A stretch of 64,000 nucleotides of DNA from Amanita rubescens (GCA_015039365.1 WION01000053.1:124001-188000); one strand, 5' to 3'; positions 24,082-36,259 are shown, counted from the stretch's first letter. Translations and numbers: made by a program. The notes: generated from the sequence alone by a model not told the origin.

Positions 24082-24378
24082 TTGGGACCTTTTGGATTGT
24101 ATCTGTATGATTATTTTACTGTGCTGTAATCCGTTTTATCTGTGGTCTTGTGCACATATATAAGGTTGTGACAAAGTACACATGGTTATCGCGCCTAATT
24201 GGGAACTTTATTCCGAGCTCTTACCTTGCCACTGTCTTATCTCTTGATTAACTCCGTAACGCAATGGGGCTAAAATTTGTCTTCCATATGGTACCAGGGG
24301 AAGATCTTTATAACTAAAGATACGGCGTGTTCCTGGCTAGTGGGTTCTTTTGCGTAACAGCCCAACTTCATCAAACCC

Positions 24379-26648
24379 ATGGCCATGACGAGCGCCCAAC
24401 CAGAGCCCACCCCTTCACCGACGGTCGAGCCGCATCTACCTGTATCGAGGACATTCCGAGGAAAGCTGGACAATTACAAACGAAAAATCACAACCAAGGA
24501 AGGGTGGTTGGGTGACTACGACTACGCATGGTACGTTTCTCGTCTCCCTCCCAAACAACGATTCTACTACTACAGTAAATACTCAGGCTATGCACACCTT
24601 CTCTGCCATGTTTGTACCGCAAAGACAGACGATCAGCCCCGTTCTACGCGCTCGAACAAGAACTTCCGCTTCTCCTCGCGATAACGTGTGGATTGCAACA
24701 TGCACTGGCTATGCTCGCTGGGCTTATCACTCCGCCCATTATATTCGCCTCGTCGCTCAACCTAGACAACGCAACGTCTGCGTACATGATCTCTGCTTCT
24801 CTTATCGGTTCCGGTACGTTACGCATCTGCTTGGGATGCAAATAATTATTAATTATTTCTTGTATAGGTATCTTGAGCTTGGTCCAAATGTCTAGGATAC
24901 CCTTGTTCAAGGGGTATTATCTAGGAACGGGGTTGATAAGCGTGGTAGGAACAAGCTTTGCAACGCTCAGCACTGCGAGTGCGGTTCGTCGAACCTTTTA
25001 TGCAGAGAGAAAAAGATTGTTCATGTGCGGATAGATTTTCAATGCAATGTACAACGATGGAACGTGTCCATCGACTACCGTGAACGGAACGATAACTCGC
25101 GAACCATGTCCGGACGCCTACGGAATGCTGTTGGGTAAGCTGCTCAAACCCAAATTTATCCGTCGCTCACGAGGATTACAGGAACGGCGCTCATTTGTTC
25201 CTTTTTGGAAATATTCATGTCGTTTTGTTCACCGAGAGTGCTCAAGAAAATATTTCCTCCGATCGTTACTGGTGGGTATTATTTTAGAACTTGATGTTGA
25301 TTGCCGGGCCTGACGCTTCGATAGGTACTGTTGTTCTGATGATAGGCGCCTCTCTTGTTGGTTCATCTGGCATATTGGATTGGGGTGGCGGATCAAACGG
25401 CTGTCAGGCGAGGCCTACATCTGGACCCTTATCTCTATGCCCAAGCGTCGGCGCACCCCACGCAGCGCCATGGGGATCCCCTCAGTTCATCGGTCTTGGA
25501 TTCCTATCCTTTGTTTCCATTATTTTGACTGAAATCTTTGGTTCCCCGTTCATGAAGAATATCAGTATTATAGTCGGATTGCTGGTAGGGTGCATCGTCG
25601 CTGCTGCTGCTGGCTATATGGACAGCAGTACGATCACTTCTGCACCTGCCATCACGTTTTTATGGTAAGTCACTTCTCTGCAAAACGAGACAGTTCTGAC
25701 TTGGGCTGTAGGGTTCACCGTTTCAAAATCCGAGTCTATCCACCAGCTATTCTCCCGATGCTTGCAGTATATGGTTCGTTCTGCCGCCCACCATCTTTCT
25801 CCCGTTCTAAATTGAAACGTCGAAAGTTTCCTTGGCAATGGAAGCCACAGGCGATATCACGGCTTCGGCAGAAGTTTCAAGGCTACCCGTTGACGGTCTA
25901 GAGTTCGATTCTCGTATCCAGGGCGGTATTCTCGTACGTCTATTTATGCTCTCTGGGATGCTTCTTTTAAACCTCACACAGGCCGACGGCATTGGCGGCT
26001 TTTTCTCCGCCCTCTTTACTGTAACCCCTCTTTCAGTTTTTGCCCAGGTTAGCTGATCTTCTCAGCTTCCCTTTAACGTAAATTGACATTCGATTCCAGA
26101 ACAACGGCGTCATCGCCATCACACGCTGCGCCAACCGCGCGGCAGGTCGTTGGTGTTGCTTCTTCCTCATCTTATTCGGCATTTTGGGAAAACTTTCCGG
26201 GGTATTCCTCGCGATACCAAACCCCGTGCTAGGTGGCGTGACAACCTTCCTATTCGCAAGCGTGGCTGTGTCCGGTCTACGCGTTATATCGCTAAACGGA
26301 TTCTCGAGGAGGGAGAGATTCGTCCTCGGCGCAGCGCTCTCAGTCGGTTTTGGAAATCTGTTAGCGCCCACCACATTCACGTACCTTTTTGATGGTGTTC
26401 GGAACCCGAATTCGGGCTTGAGTGGATTTTTTAATTCGATTACGATCGTGTTGAGTACACCGTGTAAGTTGATTTTTGAGATTTGAATTGTTGTGTGGGC
26501 TGATGTGGCGTTTTGTGTAGTCCTTTGTTCTGGAGTGGTGGCTTGTGTTCTGAACCTGATTTTGCCTATTGAAGCCCCCGAAGAGGTTGAAGTGGTTGAA
26601 GCGGATGGAGAAGCCGACGTGGAAAGCCAGGAAGATAAAAAAGCTTAG
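24379..26648 (+). CDS. NCS2 family urate/xanthine permease (UapA-like)
   Basis: Plasma-membrane purine transporter of the nucleobase-ascorbate family. Several short introns; the first begins at 24531 inside a Trp codon (GACTACGCATG|gtacgt). The start has an LDNYKRKITTKEGWLGDYDYAWL segment typical of UapA, read across that intron in two parts. The QH motif (LQHALAM) lies in helix 1. Substrate-binding residues are recognisable: Glu in AMEATGDITA and Gln-Asn in the signature QNNGVIAITRCANRAAG. About 12-14 hydrophobic helices follow, and the tail is acidic (EAPEEVEVVEADGEADVESQ). Members accept urate and xanthine; which is used here cannot be read from the sequence. Confidence 0.9.
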
Positions 26649-26829
26649 ATTGATGTTGGTAAATGGGATAGAGACAATTCATGTCTAATTGGCCTTGTCA
26701 CGCTGGATTCTTACGCGATGACAACTTTCGAAAACGTGTTCTGCGTCAATGTTGTATACAAAGAACCTCCGCTACTACTTTTCTGCACTATGACCTGGCT
26801 AGAAATACACGTTCGCAGTGTCCATGACA

Positions 26830-28471
26830 CTACTCATGCCAAGGTCTGTTCACAGCAAAGAAGGCGTATGACTCGGGATTCATAACTGCTTGATTTGGAT
26901 CCATCGCGGCCAAGTCTTTGCACGCCTGGACGCCCCAAGCGGTCGCGAGTGTGATATCCCCTGCAAAGTGAGAAAACTCGGATATAATCACATCGACCTA
27001 AAAGCGTACAAATGAATTATATTGGCGTGAAAAAATCCAACCATACATACCTTTGAATCAAAGCCTATTAAAGGAGCATCCCAAAATATCTGGCATAGAT
27101 ATAGAGTTTGTTTTTCACTGGATGGGAAAAAATGACATTATGGCCGTCGGGATACAAAGATTGGGCCTTACTCGTCTTGATATCCATAGGCAAAAATATC
27201 ACCGAAGGATTGTGGTGCAGTCGCGTACACAAATGACTTGAAGGAATTACGCATAATTTCGAACTGCTCTTGCACAACTTTCTTACGCTCTTTATCGTAT
27301 TTTCCAAACCACATATCGTAGCGCAGTGTACCGCGATCCGAGTCGTCGCCCATGTTCGCAAGATACCTATAAATGTCAGATCACTTAGTTCAACGTCCAC
27401 GGGAATAACTACCTGATGGCTTCATCAATACATTCTTCTACGGATTGCGTTGCAGAAATAAGTTCAATTTGTCGTTCAAAGTCATCAATATTGCTGAATT
27501 GAGGTCCCACATCGGCCGTTTCTGGTCCGTCATCCGTGACCAAGGGCTCTTCTCCTTCGTCCAGCTTTGCTTCTTCGTCCACATTTTCCTCAGCTTCAGG
27601 AGCGTCGTCCACGGCTGCATAATCTTCAGCGCCTTCAGAAGACCTATTGCAAGAATAATTAGCTTCGTGCTGATCAACGACAAAGACACGGCGTACCCAA
27701 TGGGTACGGCGACAACATCGTGGGGGATCCGAACTGTAGGTGCATGTTGGATGGAATAAATTTGTGCTTCTGGCGCCACGATTTCATATCGAACGGAATC
27801 CGAGGCTCGTTTTTCTGACTTCTCATATACCGAGATTGGAATTGGAGTCCCCGCCTCAGGCTGTTCCTCAGGAACGCTAGGGGCTACTGGCCATACACCT
27901 TCACGGGAGATGCGAGCTGAAAAGGGCTCTACTTCCGCCTTGATGATCTCGATCTGCCGTGTGGCTGAATTGACGGCGTAGAATATATTCTTAGGCTCAA
28001 ATGTGTATTCCCCTTGTCCAGAGATAAATTTGTATGTTGTGGATACTGTTACATATCAGTACATCACAAAAACATCTCGACTAAGATAGATGACACTCAC
28101 AATCGTGGATGCGCGTGTTTTCAATAAATGGCTCAAGAGAGATCACATTAGCCAGTTCGACCGCTTTTTCAGGCGAGAAGGTAACATGAATGCCCCTGAA
28201 TTGGGGGCTCGTTACATCTTCGGAGGTGGATTTAACATTGAATTTCTGAAATTTCAATTTCTGGTCTGGGCAAAGGACACAGGAAGGATCGTTGATGAGC
28301 GTTAACAGTTGATCGCTGGTATTGGTGACTGTTGTGATAAGTTTCAGATTTTTAACGAATCCCTTGTCTGTAATTGTCAATCGATAACGAATGTGTAATA
28401 CGTAGGTTGGACTGACCGTCTAACTTGAGGGACGGCTGAGAGTCTAAGTTAACTACGACCTTCAAGGACAT
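26830..28471 (-). CDS. M35 (aspzincin) metalloprotease-like protein with a lost active site
   Basis: Resembles fungal peptidyl-Lys metalloendopeptidases in order: an N-terminal beta domain (TTVTNTSDQLLTLINDP, FRGIHVTFSPE, GEYTFEPKNIFYAVN), then RYDMWFGKYD, then LYLCQIFWDAPLIGFDSK. The zinc motif should be HExxH; here the last exon reads DVIISEFSHF, so the first His is Ser. The later GTxxDxxYG motif is also lost (AGDITLATAWG). Other family points remain (MDPNQAV, ESYAFFAVN). The Met at 28471 is followed by SLKVVVNLDSQPS with no signal peptide, whereas active members are secreted. A region around 27490-27610 inserts a strongly acidic stretch. All introns still splice in frame, so it looks like an expressed pseudoenzyme rather than a dead gene. 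One short intron near 28400 is uncertain. Confidence 0.75.
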
Positions 28472-28970
28472 CGTGGGGTGGAACCGTGGTCGTGGTAACA
28501 GTTGGAGACTTGACACAGGGCATTGAAGCGCTGCTTCTGCGTATATGTAGCTGGTTTATCTCGCCGTCCGTCACATGCGTTCATTTGACCTGTCATTCAC
28601 GTCATTTTCGGGATTCTTCGGTGGGGAAATATCATCAGAAGGCCGCTATAACGGCATTACTTCCCTAATATCTTCTGCGGTCGAACGCTCCCGCTTCCCA
28701 GGCTGCGGAGAAAGTCGAGATGCTGCTACTCTTTCCATCGTGGCCGTCAGGTGTTGAACTAATTACGTAACTTATGTTGATTGACCTCCTGCTTGAACGA
28801 TTTTACCGGTGCGCTGTCCGTATGAAGTCCATCTGCTACCCGTCATGATTCGACCGTCCCAGACTTTTACCGTTGTCCTCGACTATGATTTATCGACGGT
28901 GCTGCAATTGGGCTTACTAATAACGCCTATCATTATACTATTCCTGAACTGGATGAGTCCTTAAACAATC

Positions 28971-29839
28971 ATGGGAGACCAAGGACCAACTATCGACACC
29001 TCATCACCATCGGCGGTATCTGATGAAATCCTTGTGCTCGTGACAGGCTATGGGGTAAGTTCCTACTACTACTAAGTCCTCGACCAGCATGGGAACTGAC
29101 AACCTTGGATCAGCCATTCGACACCAATCCTGTAAATGCATCCTTCCTCATTGCATCCTCCCTCCCATCCACAATAACCTTTCCCCCAGCTGCCAACCCT
29201 ACCCCAGCAACTGCCCCTTCCCGCAACATATCTGTCCACGTCCACCCTTCCCCGATACCCGTCTCCTACTCCGTCGTCCGTGAAACTGTACCTGCCATAA
29301 TCAAAGACTTTACGCATTCCCATGCTGGGCGCTATCCAGATATAATAATCCACATGGGCATCGCATCATACCGCGAGTACTACTCCGTAGAAACACAAGC
29401 ACATCGGGACTTGTATCTCCTGGCCGATATCGATGGCCGATCGGGTGAAAATGACGGAGAGAAGTTGTGGCGAGAGAAAGAGTTTCCAGAGCTCTTAAGA
29501 CCAGGCCCTACTCCATCGGCTGCGATCCCGGTCTCGACAATAGCTACAAGCCGGAAGATGGTTGCATACCCCCCGAACGATCACTTTCTATCGACCTGGG
29601 AATCATTCATACCCCCTAACACGGATGTGCGCATTTCTGACGACGCTGGACGGTATCTTTGCGAATTCATCTTCTACACCACAATGTCCCAGTTATGGTT
29701 GGAAGGTCGAGATAGAAACGTGGTGTTCTTCCACGTTCCGGATTCGTGTGAAGATGGAGATGTTAAGCTGGGGATGGAGGCTGCCATTGCGTTGATTAAG
29801 ACGTTGGTGACTTGTTGGGTTGACGAAGCAAAGATGTAA
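28971..29839 (+). CDS. pyroglutamyl-peptidase I (C15)
   Basis: Cysteine peptidase that removes N-terminal pyroglutamate, cytosolic. Two exons, 28971-29054 and 29114-29839, give 269 residues. Family points are LVTGYG/PFDTNPVN across the intron (substrate pocket), PDIIIHMGIASYREYYSVE with the catalytic-region Glu, the catalytic Cys in ISDDAGRYLCEFIFY, and the catalytic His in VVFFHVPDS. It is longer than the bacterial enzyme (about 215 residues), with extra sequence near 29440-29600. It is divergent from the M35-like gene. Confidence 0.9.
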
Positions 29840-29913
29840 ATGTATGCAACCTTAGACTTGTATCTGATATCCCAAAATCCATGATGTTGTATATGAAACT
29901 CGAATTCGCCTTA

Positions 29914-30015
29914 GTTACAGCCTCCGGTGAATAGATTTGATACCACCCGGGGGAGTCAGGGCTAGCCAGGGGAGTCGGTATTCAAATATGTCAGCTTCCC
30001 TCCCGGTCTTTCTGC
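29914..30015 (+). repeat. direct repeat, left copy
   Basis: About 100 bp starting GTTACAGCCTCCGGTGAATA and ending near CCCGGTCTTTCTG. It recurs at 31437-31521 with small differences, and the pair brackets the gene at 30277-30972. It may be an old solo repeat or the edges of a duplication. Confidence 0.75.
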
Positions 30016-30276
30016 ACTTCGGCCCCCTCCAGTTCCGGAGCTTTTTACTGATTCCAATTTCCGGCAGACACACCAACGGTGGTAGACTACAAATTCTGGA
30101 AGTACTACCATCTCAGGCTGATTTTTGAACTCAACAACGTTTATTTGAAGTGATCAATGACTCTGAACAGCCAACAAGATAGAATAGAGCCCAGTATTCA
30201 TATGAATAATTCATACACCGTAACAACTTTAAAAATATTAACAGACTGAGATTCATATATTGAGCTTAGGGGTAAA

Positions 30277-30972
30277 TCAATGGTTGATTTGCCGACAAAA
30301 ATGCTCCACTACGATTGTGAAAGCCTTTTCAACTTGTTCTTCGGTAACGTCCTTCCACAAGTCGCCCTCCGAGTCCAACTCCATGATCGATGTTACATCG
30401 AACCGATTTCCCGCCCACGGACCGGGGACTAGCTCCAAAGAACATCTAATGGTACAACTTGGGTCCTCCGACCAAGACGTGTTGATCAGGAGTAACGAGG
30501 CCAAGGTAAATTCCAAATCGGGTGATAGCCTTTTGTTGCGTATCTTCTCATCCAAGATACGCTTAAAATCATTGATCCGGATGTAGACATGCATAGATAA
30601 GTTGCGCAAAACATAGTCATTTGTTTCCGGCTCGAGCGGCAATTTGCTTTCGAAGAGACTGACTGGAATGTCTTTGAATTCTCTTTCAGCAAATTCGTAA
30701 AGCGTCTCTTGGAGGTACCCATCGCTATCTAGAAGTTGATTGAATTCGGCTTGTTCTGCCTCAGTAAGCATCCCTGGGGGGCACTCCACCATATAGTCTC
30801 CAGCTGTGATGATGCGTTGGCCAGCCCAAGCGCCGATGACTGGATCGTCTCGCGATTTTTGACGAAGTAATAACTGGAGTAAGGGAAGGTAGTCCAAGAT
30901 AGCTTCGGCAAGCTTGCCCACGTGCCGAGTATCACGGCGATCGATGTTGATAAGCTGGAAGTACTGACCCAT
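30277..30972 (-). CDS. basidiomycete hypothetical protein (MGQY family)
   Basis: An uninterrupted 231-residue ORF with normal composition: MGQYFQLINIDRR at the start, WAGQRIITAGDYMVECPP in the middle, and a mixed helical remainder. No signal peptide, no membrane helix. I recall similar mushroom proteins of unknown function opening MGQYW.L.N.D. I use the second Met of the frame because the MGQY start is the shared one. Single exon. Confidence 0.65.
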   Translation of the reverse strand: MGQYFQLINIDRRDTRHVGKLAEAILDYLPLLQLLLRQKSRDDPVIGAWAGQRIITAGDYMVECPPGMLTEAEQAEFNQLLDSDGYLQETLYEFAEREFKDIPVSLFESKLPLEPETNDYVLRNLSMHVYIRINDFKRILDEKIRNKRLSPDLEFTLASLLLINTSWSEDPSCTIRCSLELVPGPWAGNRFDVTSIMELDSEGDLWKDVTEEQVEKAFTIVVEHFCRQINH

Positions 30973-30999
30973 GGTACAGTTATGCGTAGAGGAAGGCAA

Positions 31000-32930
31000 T
31001 GTTTAAGAGTAGAGAGTGTGGGAATTGAACAATGAAATGTCTGGGTCGTTCCCGCAGCACGTGACATATCCTCACGGTCGTGATATTATTATCTGTCCAC
31101 GGTTTGTGAGCGCTTGCCGTCTCATATATCTAGGGCCTATGGTCACATTCTCGGTAATAGCGCAACCCGGCGACGAGGAGCAGTTATCCCCAGTCTGATG
31201 AGCCAGGCATGGTACTGGCGTCTCTCGTGTTAAATTCTCCCTAATGCTGCGGACGTTCACATGCTTCCTATGTGTCGTCATGAAGCCATTGACAGTGCGC
31301 AGTCCACAAACGGGTAGCAAAGACGAAATGGAGCTCAGAGAACAAGAGTCACCAATCTCAGGATGTAAAAAATGCAGTTATTCGAGTAATACTAATTACA
31401 GCCACGGGAGGCGGTCCTGCTTCGCGCATTTTGGTGTTACAGCCTCCGGTGAATAGATTTGATACCACCCAGGGTCAGGGGAGTCGGTATTCAAATATGT
31501 CGGCTTTCCTCTCGGTCTTTTTGAAGAAGTACGCCGTTCGTCACCATCATCACCTCTCCCGATTTGTTTCCTGGCGGATGGCTACGTCAAATGAAGGCAT
31601 AGTTCCGCCAGTGATTCCTTATCTGTACAAACTGTCTCGCGCTGCGTGTTCACTCTGGGATCCTTGCATATAGGAGCGGTTGTTTATGATCAAATCCTAT
31701 CCTGGTGCAACGCTTGTCTCTACTGGGAAGATGATCGGCTTCCATACAATCTACAAACGCCTAGTTAAAACGGAGCAATTCAAGCTAATCAAGCCCCGGG
31801 TCCCTTTCTAGCGATCAACATGCAGTTTCGCTGGTACCTCCAGTTGCACGTTATTTTCCCAGCTTTACACCTCGTGATCTTTGTCGTGGATCCGATCTGC
31901 ACTGAGATGTTTTCTCGTGGCGAGCCGTCAGACTTGGTTGGCACAACTCTCAGGTGCAACTGAAAACGAGTCTTCCAAGCTCACATTGGCCTACACACGA
32001 ATGCACACGCCGTCGCTCCCCCGTTCACGGTTTCCCTTTACTCCATCCGGAGGCTGGTCTTGAAGACGATGCATATGGGGATGATCTTTCTTCCCTTCCC
32101 ACTTTGCAGACATTTTCGAAAATTCCGATTTGCACTCTTCCCACCATTGGTATCGCTGGTCTTACACAGGCAGTAAAATACTATCCCTTTCTGGCTCGCT
32201 TTTTAAAAAATTATTTGGACTGAACTGATGGAGCAGGCGATGGATAGACATCCCAAAAACTGCGTTTAGATCAAGAGTGATATAATATACAATGCACGTA
32301 GTTATTGTGAACATGGTATAGGTCTTGTGACTGATGCGAAATTAATCAACCGGAGATATGTCGAGTACAAATGCAAAATGTGATTTCTTGGATCGGCGGA
32401 TTGCTGCATCTTGTTATAGCTTGCTCCGCACGGGTGTCCTTTCGATATGGACCAATGAGTGGACGCAGGATATACAAAGCGTGTCGCCATCCCAAATCTT
32501 TCAATCCGTCAAAACCTATGAGCTGTAGCATACGAGCGCAAAGACTCACCTCTCCTCTTGAAGTTCGGATCCGGCCGTCGAACGACAGACTGGTGCCCAC
32601 AAGGCGCAGTGTTCGTCCGCTGACGGTCGATATAAGACTTTGGATGATAATGAGGCAGGATCACTTACAGTTTAGCAGGATGGTGGAAGACGTAATTCAT
32701 TGCTTGACTAACGCCCGTGGCATCTATGCCGAGGGCAAGTCCGAGGATGACAATGGCGGAGGAAGTGCACCTGATTTATTTAGAAATAAAGTCTGCGGAT
32801 ATATATAAAGGAAGCACTAGAAACGAACCCTTCGAGCAAAAGCGCGGCACAAGCACCGTGCAGTGTTCCAAATGAATTGCACATGTCTGCGTAATTTCGG
32901 GTTTCAATCGCCTTCGTCCTGTGAGAGTCA
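31000..32930. other. about 1.9 kb without a convincing gene
   Basis: Contains the right copy of the direct repeat (31437-31521) and several short ORFs on both strands, including a 145-codon plus-strand frame at 32371-32808 and an 84-codon minus-strand frame at 32346-32600. None shows a family signature, and splice signals do not join them into anything I recognise. Confidence 0.45.
31437..31521 (+). repeat. direct repeat, right copy
   Basis: Matches 29914-30015 over about 85 bp after removal of a short internal indel (the left copy has an extra AGTCAGGGCTAGCC-like stretch). Confidence 0.75.
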
Positions 32931-32937
32931 TACCCGA

Positions 32938-33231
32938 TCACTTACCCTTGGTTACGACCACTTCATGTACCGATTCAGCCCATGCCTTGCCAACCACTTT
33001 TCCATCCTCCACACCATACACGTTAATAGTCGTGTATCTGGTCCGATCCGCCACCAAGGGCGCAAAGGCGATCTCCTTGTCCTTGCCGACAAAATGAGCA
33101 TAAATTTTTGCAGCGAGTCGCTTCAGGTCGTCGGATACGTTGCCTTGTACTGTGGCCGGGTCAAAAGTGTACACTTCAGGAAGGAAGCTGAAGCGCCGTT
33201 GGGCGTCGGCCGACAGTATAGGTTTAGACAT
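32938..33231 (-). CDS. small hypothetical protein
   Basis: A 97-residue ORF with ordinary globular composition: FSFLPEVYTFDPATVQGNV, then LAAKIYAHFVGKDKEIAF and YTTINVYGVEDGKVVGKAW. It ends ...VTKGK at a stop that overlaps a perfect donor (AAG|GTAAGTGA), so a further exon to the left is possible. Family not recognised. Confidence 0.5.
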   Translation of the reverse strand: MSKPILSADAQRRFSFLPEVYTFDPATVQGNVSDDLKRLAAKIYAHFVGKDKEIAFAPLVADRTRYTTINVYGVEDGKVVGKAWAESVHEVVVTKGK

Positions 33232-33631
33232 GCGGATGTCACTTGCAGGGAAGGCTCGTATATATTGATCGAGGGAAAGCCAGCTAATGCGTTTTTGGGA
33301 TGTTCGGTTGTAAGAGGCTGTCCCTGCCCATCAGGTCTTTATTATTGCAACGGGTTGACAGGACCCCGAAACTCCCCGATGCCCGCAGTGAGGTAGGAGA
33401 GGATTCGTGACATGTAACCACCTTCCTAGACTCGTATTTCGCGCAAGAAAACGGCGCTCGCTGCAGATACCAGAGTTTCGTTGGAAGCTTGTTTGACGTA
33501 TAGCTAGAAGCTGGCTGCTCCTTCGGCTCGGTTCCGGGCCAACGGACCATTCGGCTATTTCCGAGAGATGTGTCACCCATCATCGTTAGTGCGCGGCTGA
33601 GTCAGACCCCAACTCTACAAGATACCCAGAT

Positions 33632-34453
33632 ATGCCTCAGAAGCTAGGTAAATGATGAAAAAACAGATTTTAAAATTCGTGGCTGACATTTTTGCTAGTC
33701 TTTGTTACTGGCAATGCGAACAAACTTCGGGAAGTGAATGAAATTCTCGCACCGTACAACGTTGAAATTGAAGCCCAAGGCCTTGATGGTATGTTATCAA
33801 ATCACGTATCTGCCAATCACACAGTCGGTTATTGCGGTCTTAGTCCCCGAGGTTCAGGGAACGACGCAGGAAGTGGCAAAAGCCAAGTGTCGCGCGGCCG
33901 CTGATCTCGTAAGTGTACACTGACGGAATCGGATCAACGCTAATTATCTATGACTTAGATCGGCGGTCCATGTATGACAGAAGACACTGCGCTTTGTTTT
34001 AAGGCGCTGAATGGTCTTCCTGGTCCTTACATCAAAGATTTTTTGACGTCCGTCGGTCATCAAGGTCTGAATGCTATGTTGGCCGGTTTCGACACGAAAG
34101 AAGCCACGGCCATATGTACTTTTGCGTACTCGGCTGGTCCAGGTGAGGACCGCAGTTTTTTGCCTAGATATGGATAGATCGCAAGGATCTGCGCAGGAAC
34201 TGAACCCATCTTGTTTGAGGGGAAAACGGAAGGTACAATAGTTAGTGCACGCGGGCCCAAAGTATTTGGCTGGGATCCCATATTTGAGCCGCTTGGAACA
34301 GGACTAACGTTAGATTTTTCTCTTTCCCTCTGTTACAATGAACTCAACGAATAATTTTTTAGATATGCTGAAATGCCCTCAGATCAGAAAAATGTCCTGT
34401 CACATAGGTCGAAAGCGCTTTCTAAACTGCAGGAATTCCTGGCGGTACAATAG
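33632..34453 (+). CDS. HAM1: inosine triphosphate pyrophosphatase (HAM1/ITPA)
   Basis: Hydrolyses ITP, dITP and XTP to monophosphates and so keeps deaminated purines out of nucleic acids; cytosolic. Six exons. Exon 1 is only 16 nt (33632-33647), ending CTAG and joined to 33699 to give [15 protein letters not shown]. Other family motifs are [53 protein letters not shown] and [10 protein letters not shown]; the last exon completes TYAEMPSDQ after an intron ending TTTTTTAG. All introns are GT-AG and in frame. About 190 residues, normal for the family. Confidence 0.93.
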
Positions 34454-34527
34454 ATTTGGTGTAGAGTCTTACTACGTTACGTCACACGTCACGCTCGTCC
34501 AATAAGATGCTGAGCACGTGATGACGC

Positions 34528-36258
34528 ATGTCTTCAACTTTCCCATTCCTTCCTCGCAAAGTTGCAGCGTCATCCAAAAAGCAAAATGTTCAGGCCCAAC
34601 CCTTAGATCCTGGCCGAACCGAAGAGACGGGCGGTTCTTCAAGTAGAGACGTGTCCGACGCGATACAAAGAGAAGGAAAAGGGAAGGAAAAAGCTACAGC
34701 AGCTGAGCAACGGACGTCGAAAGTCACTGATGATGACTACGCACATCTAGTCTGCCTTGCTTTATCGGATTACGCGTTGTGGTCAGATCCTCAATTGCGA
34801 AGGGCGTTGGATCCAGCGCAGGCGGAAGATGAGTCGACGGCCTCATGCAAGTCTTCTCATCTGTGAAATAATTGACGTTCTAAATTATCCACTAGATATC
34901 CCTCTTAACGACGTCTTCAAGCGCCTGCTACCGTCTTTCGGACTAGTCTCTCCGCAGACCACAGCCCTTGTAGGGACTGTGAAAGCTTTGCGCGCATATG
35001 CGGCTGAATTGATCGATGTGCGGTTATTACTGGAAGAGCCGTCGGATGGGTGGCGAAGAGCGGGTGGTTCTTCGACTGGTTCCAAGTCTTTTGGAGGATA
35101 CGAACTATGTCGGAAGGATTGGACGCGGGAAAGCACTCCAACACAACTTTCATATTCAAGACACGATTGGCAGGAAAGGACGGTTTATGTTGTGCGTACG
35201 TTTTACGCGCTTATATGCTATCTATTAACGCGTTTTCGTCTGCTCAGGAACGGATACCTACGCAGTATCGGAGCATCCCCGGTGTACTGCGCCTGATTGC
35301 GAACCTCTTACCTGGAGGTTCGACGATTCACCCTCTAACGCGCATACAAGGAGTTACCCTTCCTGCCCACCACCAAGACAAGCCCGGAGATACCCCGACT
35401 TTCAAGGATTTTTGCTTGGTTATACTTGCCTCTGTCGAGGACGCAGAATTTCTGACCAAGGAGTGGCAATGGAATCGGAACACTGCAGGAGGAACGGATA
35501 CAATTTACGAAGGCGAGGTCAAAGGCGACTTTGAGGTTGCAAAAGAAGCGACCAGGTTCGGTTTTCGGGCGCTTAAAAAGGCCGATTGGGAGCGGCTGAG
35601 GGAGGAGTATTTGAATTATCGAGCTCGGTTAATTCAGGAAATTAACGAATACGAAGATGGACAGGTGGAAATGCAAATAGTTGGGAAACGTGAACGGGAA
35701 GAGGAGGCTGTGGAGGCGCATATACAACAACACTCTATTAATGCCGCTGTTCAATTGCCACCAAAGCCGATTCCTCTGTCCCCCAACGCGCCCTATCCAT
35801 ATGGATGTCTTGTTTTCGTTCGGAACATACATCCAGAGACAAACAAGACGACTTTACGCGCCTTATTCTCTTCCATATTCCAACACGAAGCCTTGGGCGA
35901 AAGTACACTAAAAAAAGACGGGTTGGACTATGTCGACTTCAACAAGGGCGTAGATTCCTGTTATCTTCGCCTGTCTACACCTGCGCATGCCGATGCGGTC
36001 GTGCTTCACTTTACGGAGCAGCAGCTGATCCAAGTGAACGGGCTGGATGATAGGGGAACGCCCGTCGATCCGTCATCGAAGGTGAAGGCAATAGTGCTTG
36101 ACAATGTCACGGGTAAGAGGGAAGAAGTGTATTGGGAAAGGGTTCCGGAGAAAGTGCGTAAACAGGCCGTGCAGAAGATGATTGCACTCGCTGAAGGAGG
36201 CGAACGGTCCGGTGAGGTCGGACCGGAGGCACCGAAGAAAAGGAGGAGGAAAGATTAG
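34528..36258 (+). CDS. LARP7/Pof8-type La-related RNA-binding protein with xRRM
   Basis: Three exons (34528-34846, 34896-35191, 35248-36258) sum to 1,626 nt, 541 residues. The N-terminus is low-complexity. The central La-like module reads DDYAHLVCLALSDYALWSD, then across the junction IPLNDVFKRLLPSFG and ALRAYAAELIDVRLLLEE, then an RRM-like DWQERTVYVERIP. The C-terminal domain has YGCLVFVRNIHPETNKTTLR, YVDFNKGVDSCYLRL and EVYWERVPEKVRKQ, the pattern of an xRRM, and ends in a basic KKRRRKD tail. In fission yeast the equivalent (Pof8/Lar7) binds telomerase RNA; in animals LARP7 binds 7SK. Assignment to telomerase is inference. The first intron uses a GC donor (gcaagt, 34847-34895). Confidence 0.75.
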
Positions 36259-36259
36259 A

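Noticed and set aside
29072..29353. Gly/Tyr-rich minus-strand ORF
   Set aside because: It is the exact shadow of the pyroglutamyl-peptidase coding exon.
31881..32223. Possible gene on the plus strand near 32 kb
   Set aside because: Two overlapping short frames, no conserved motif, no convincing splice sites.
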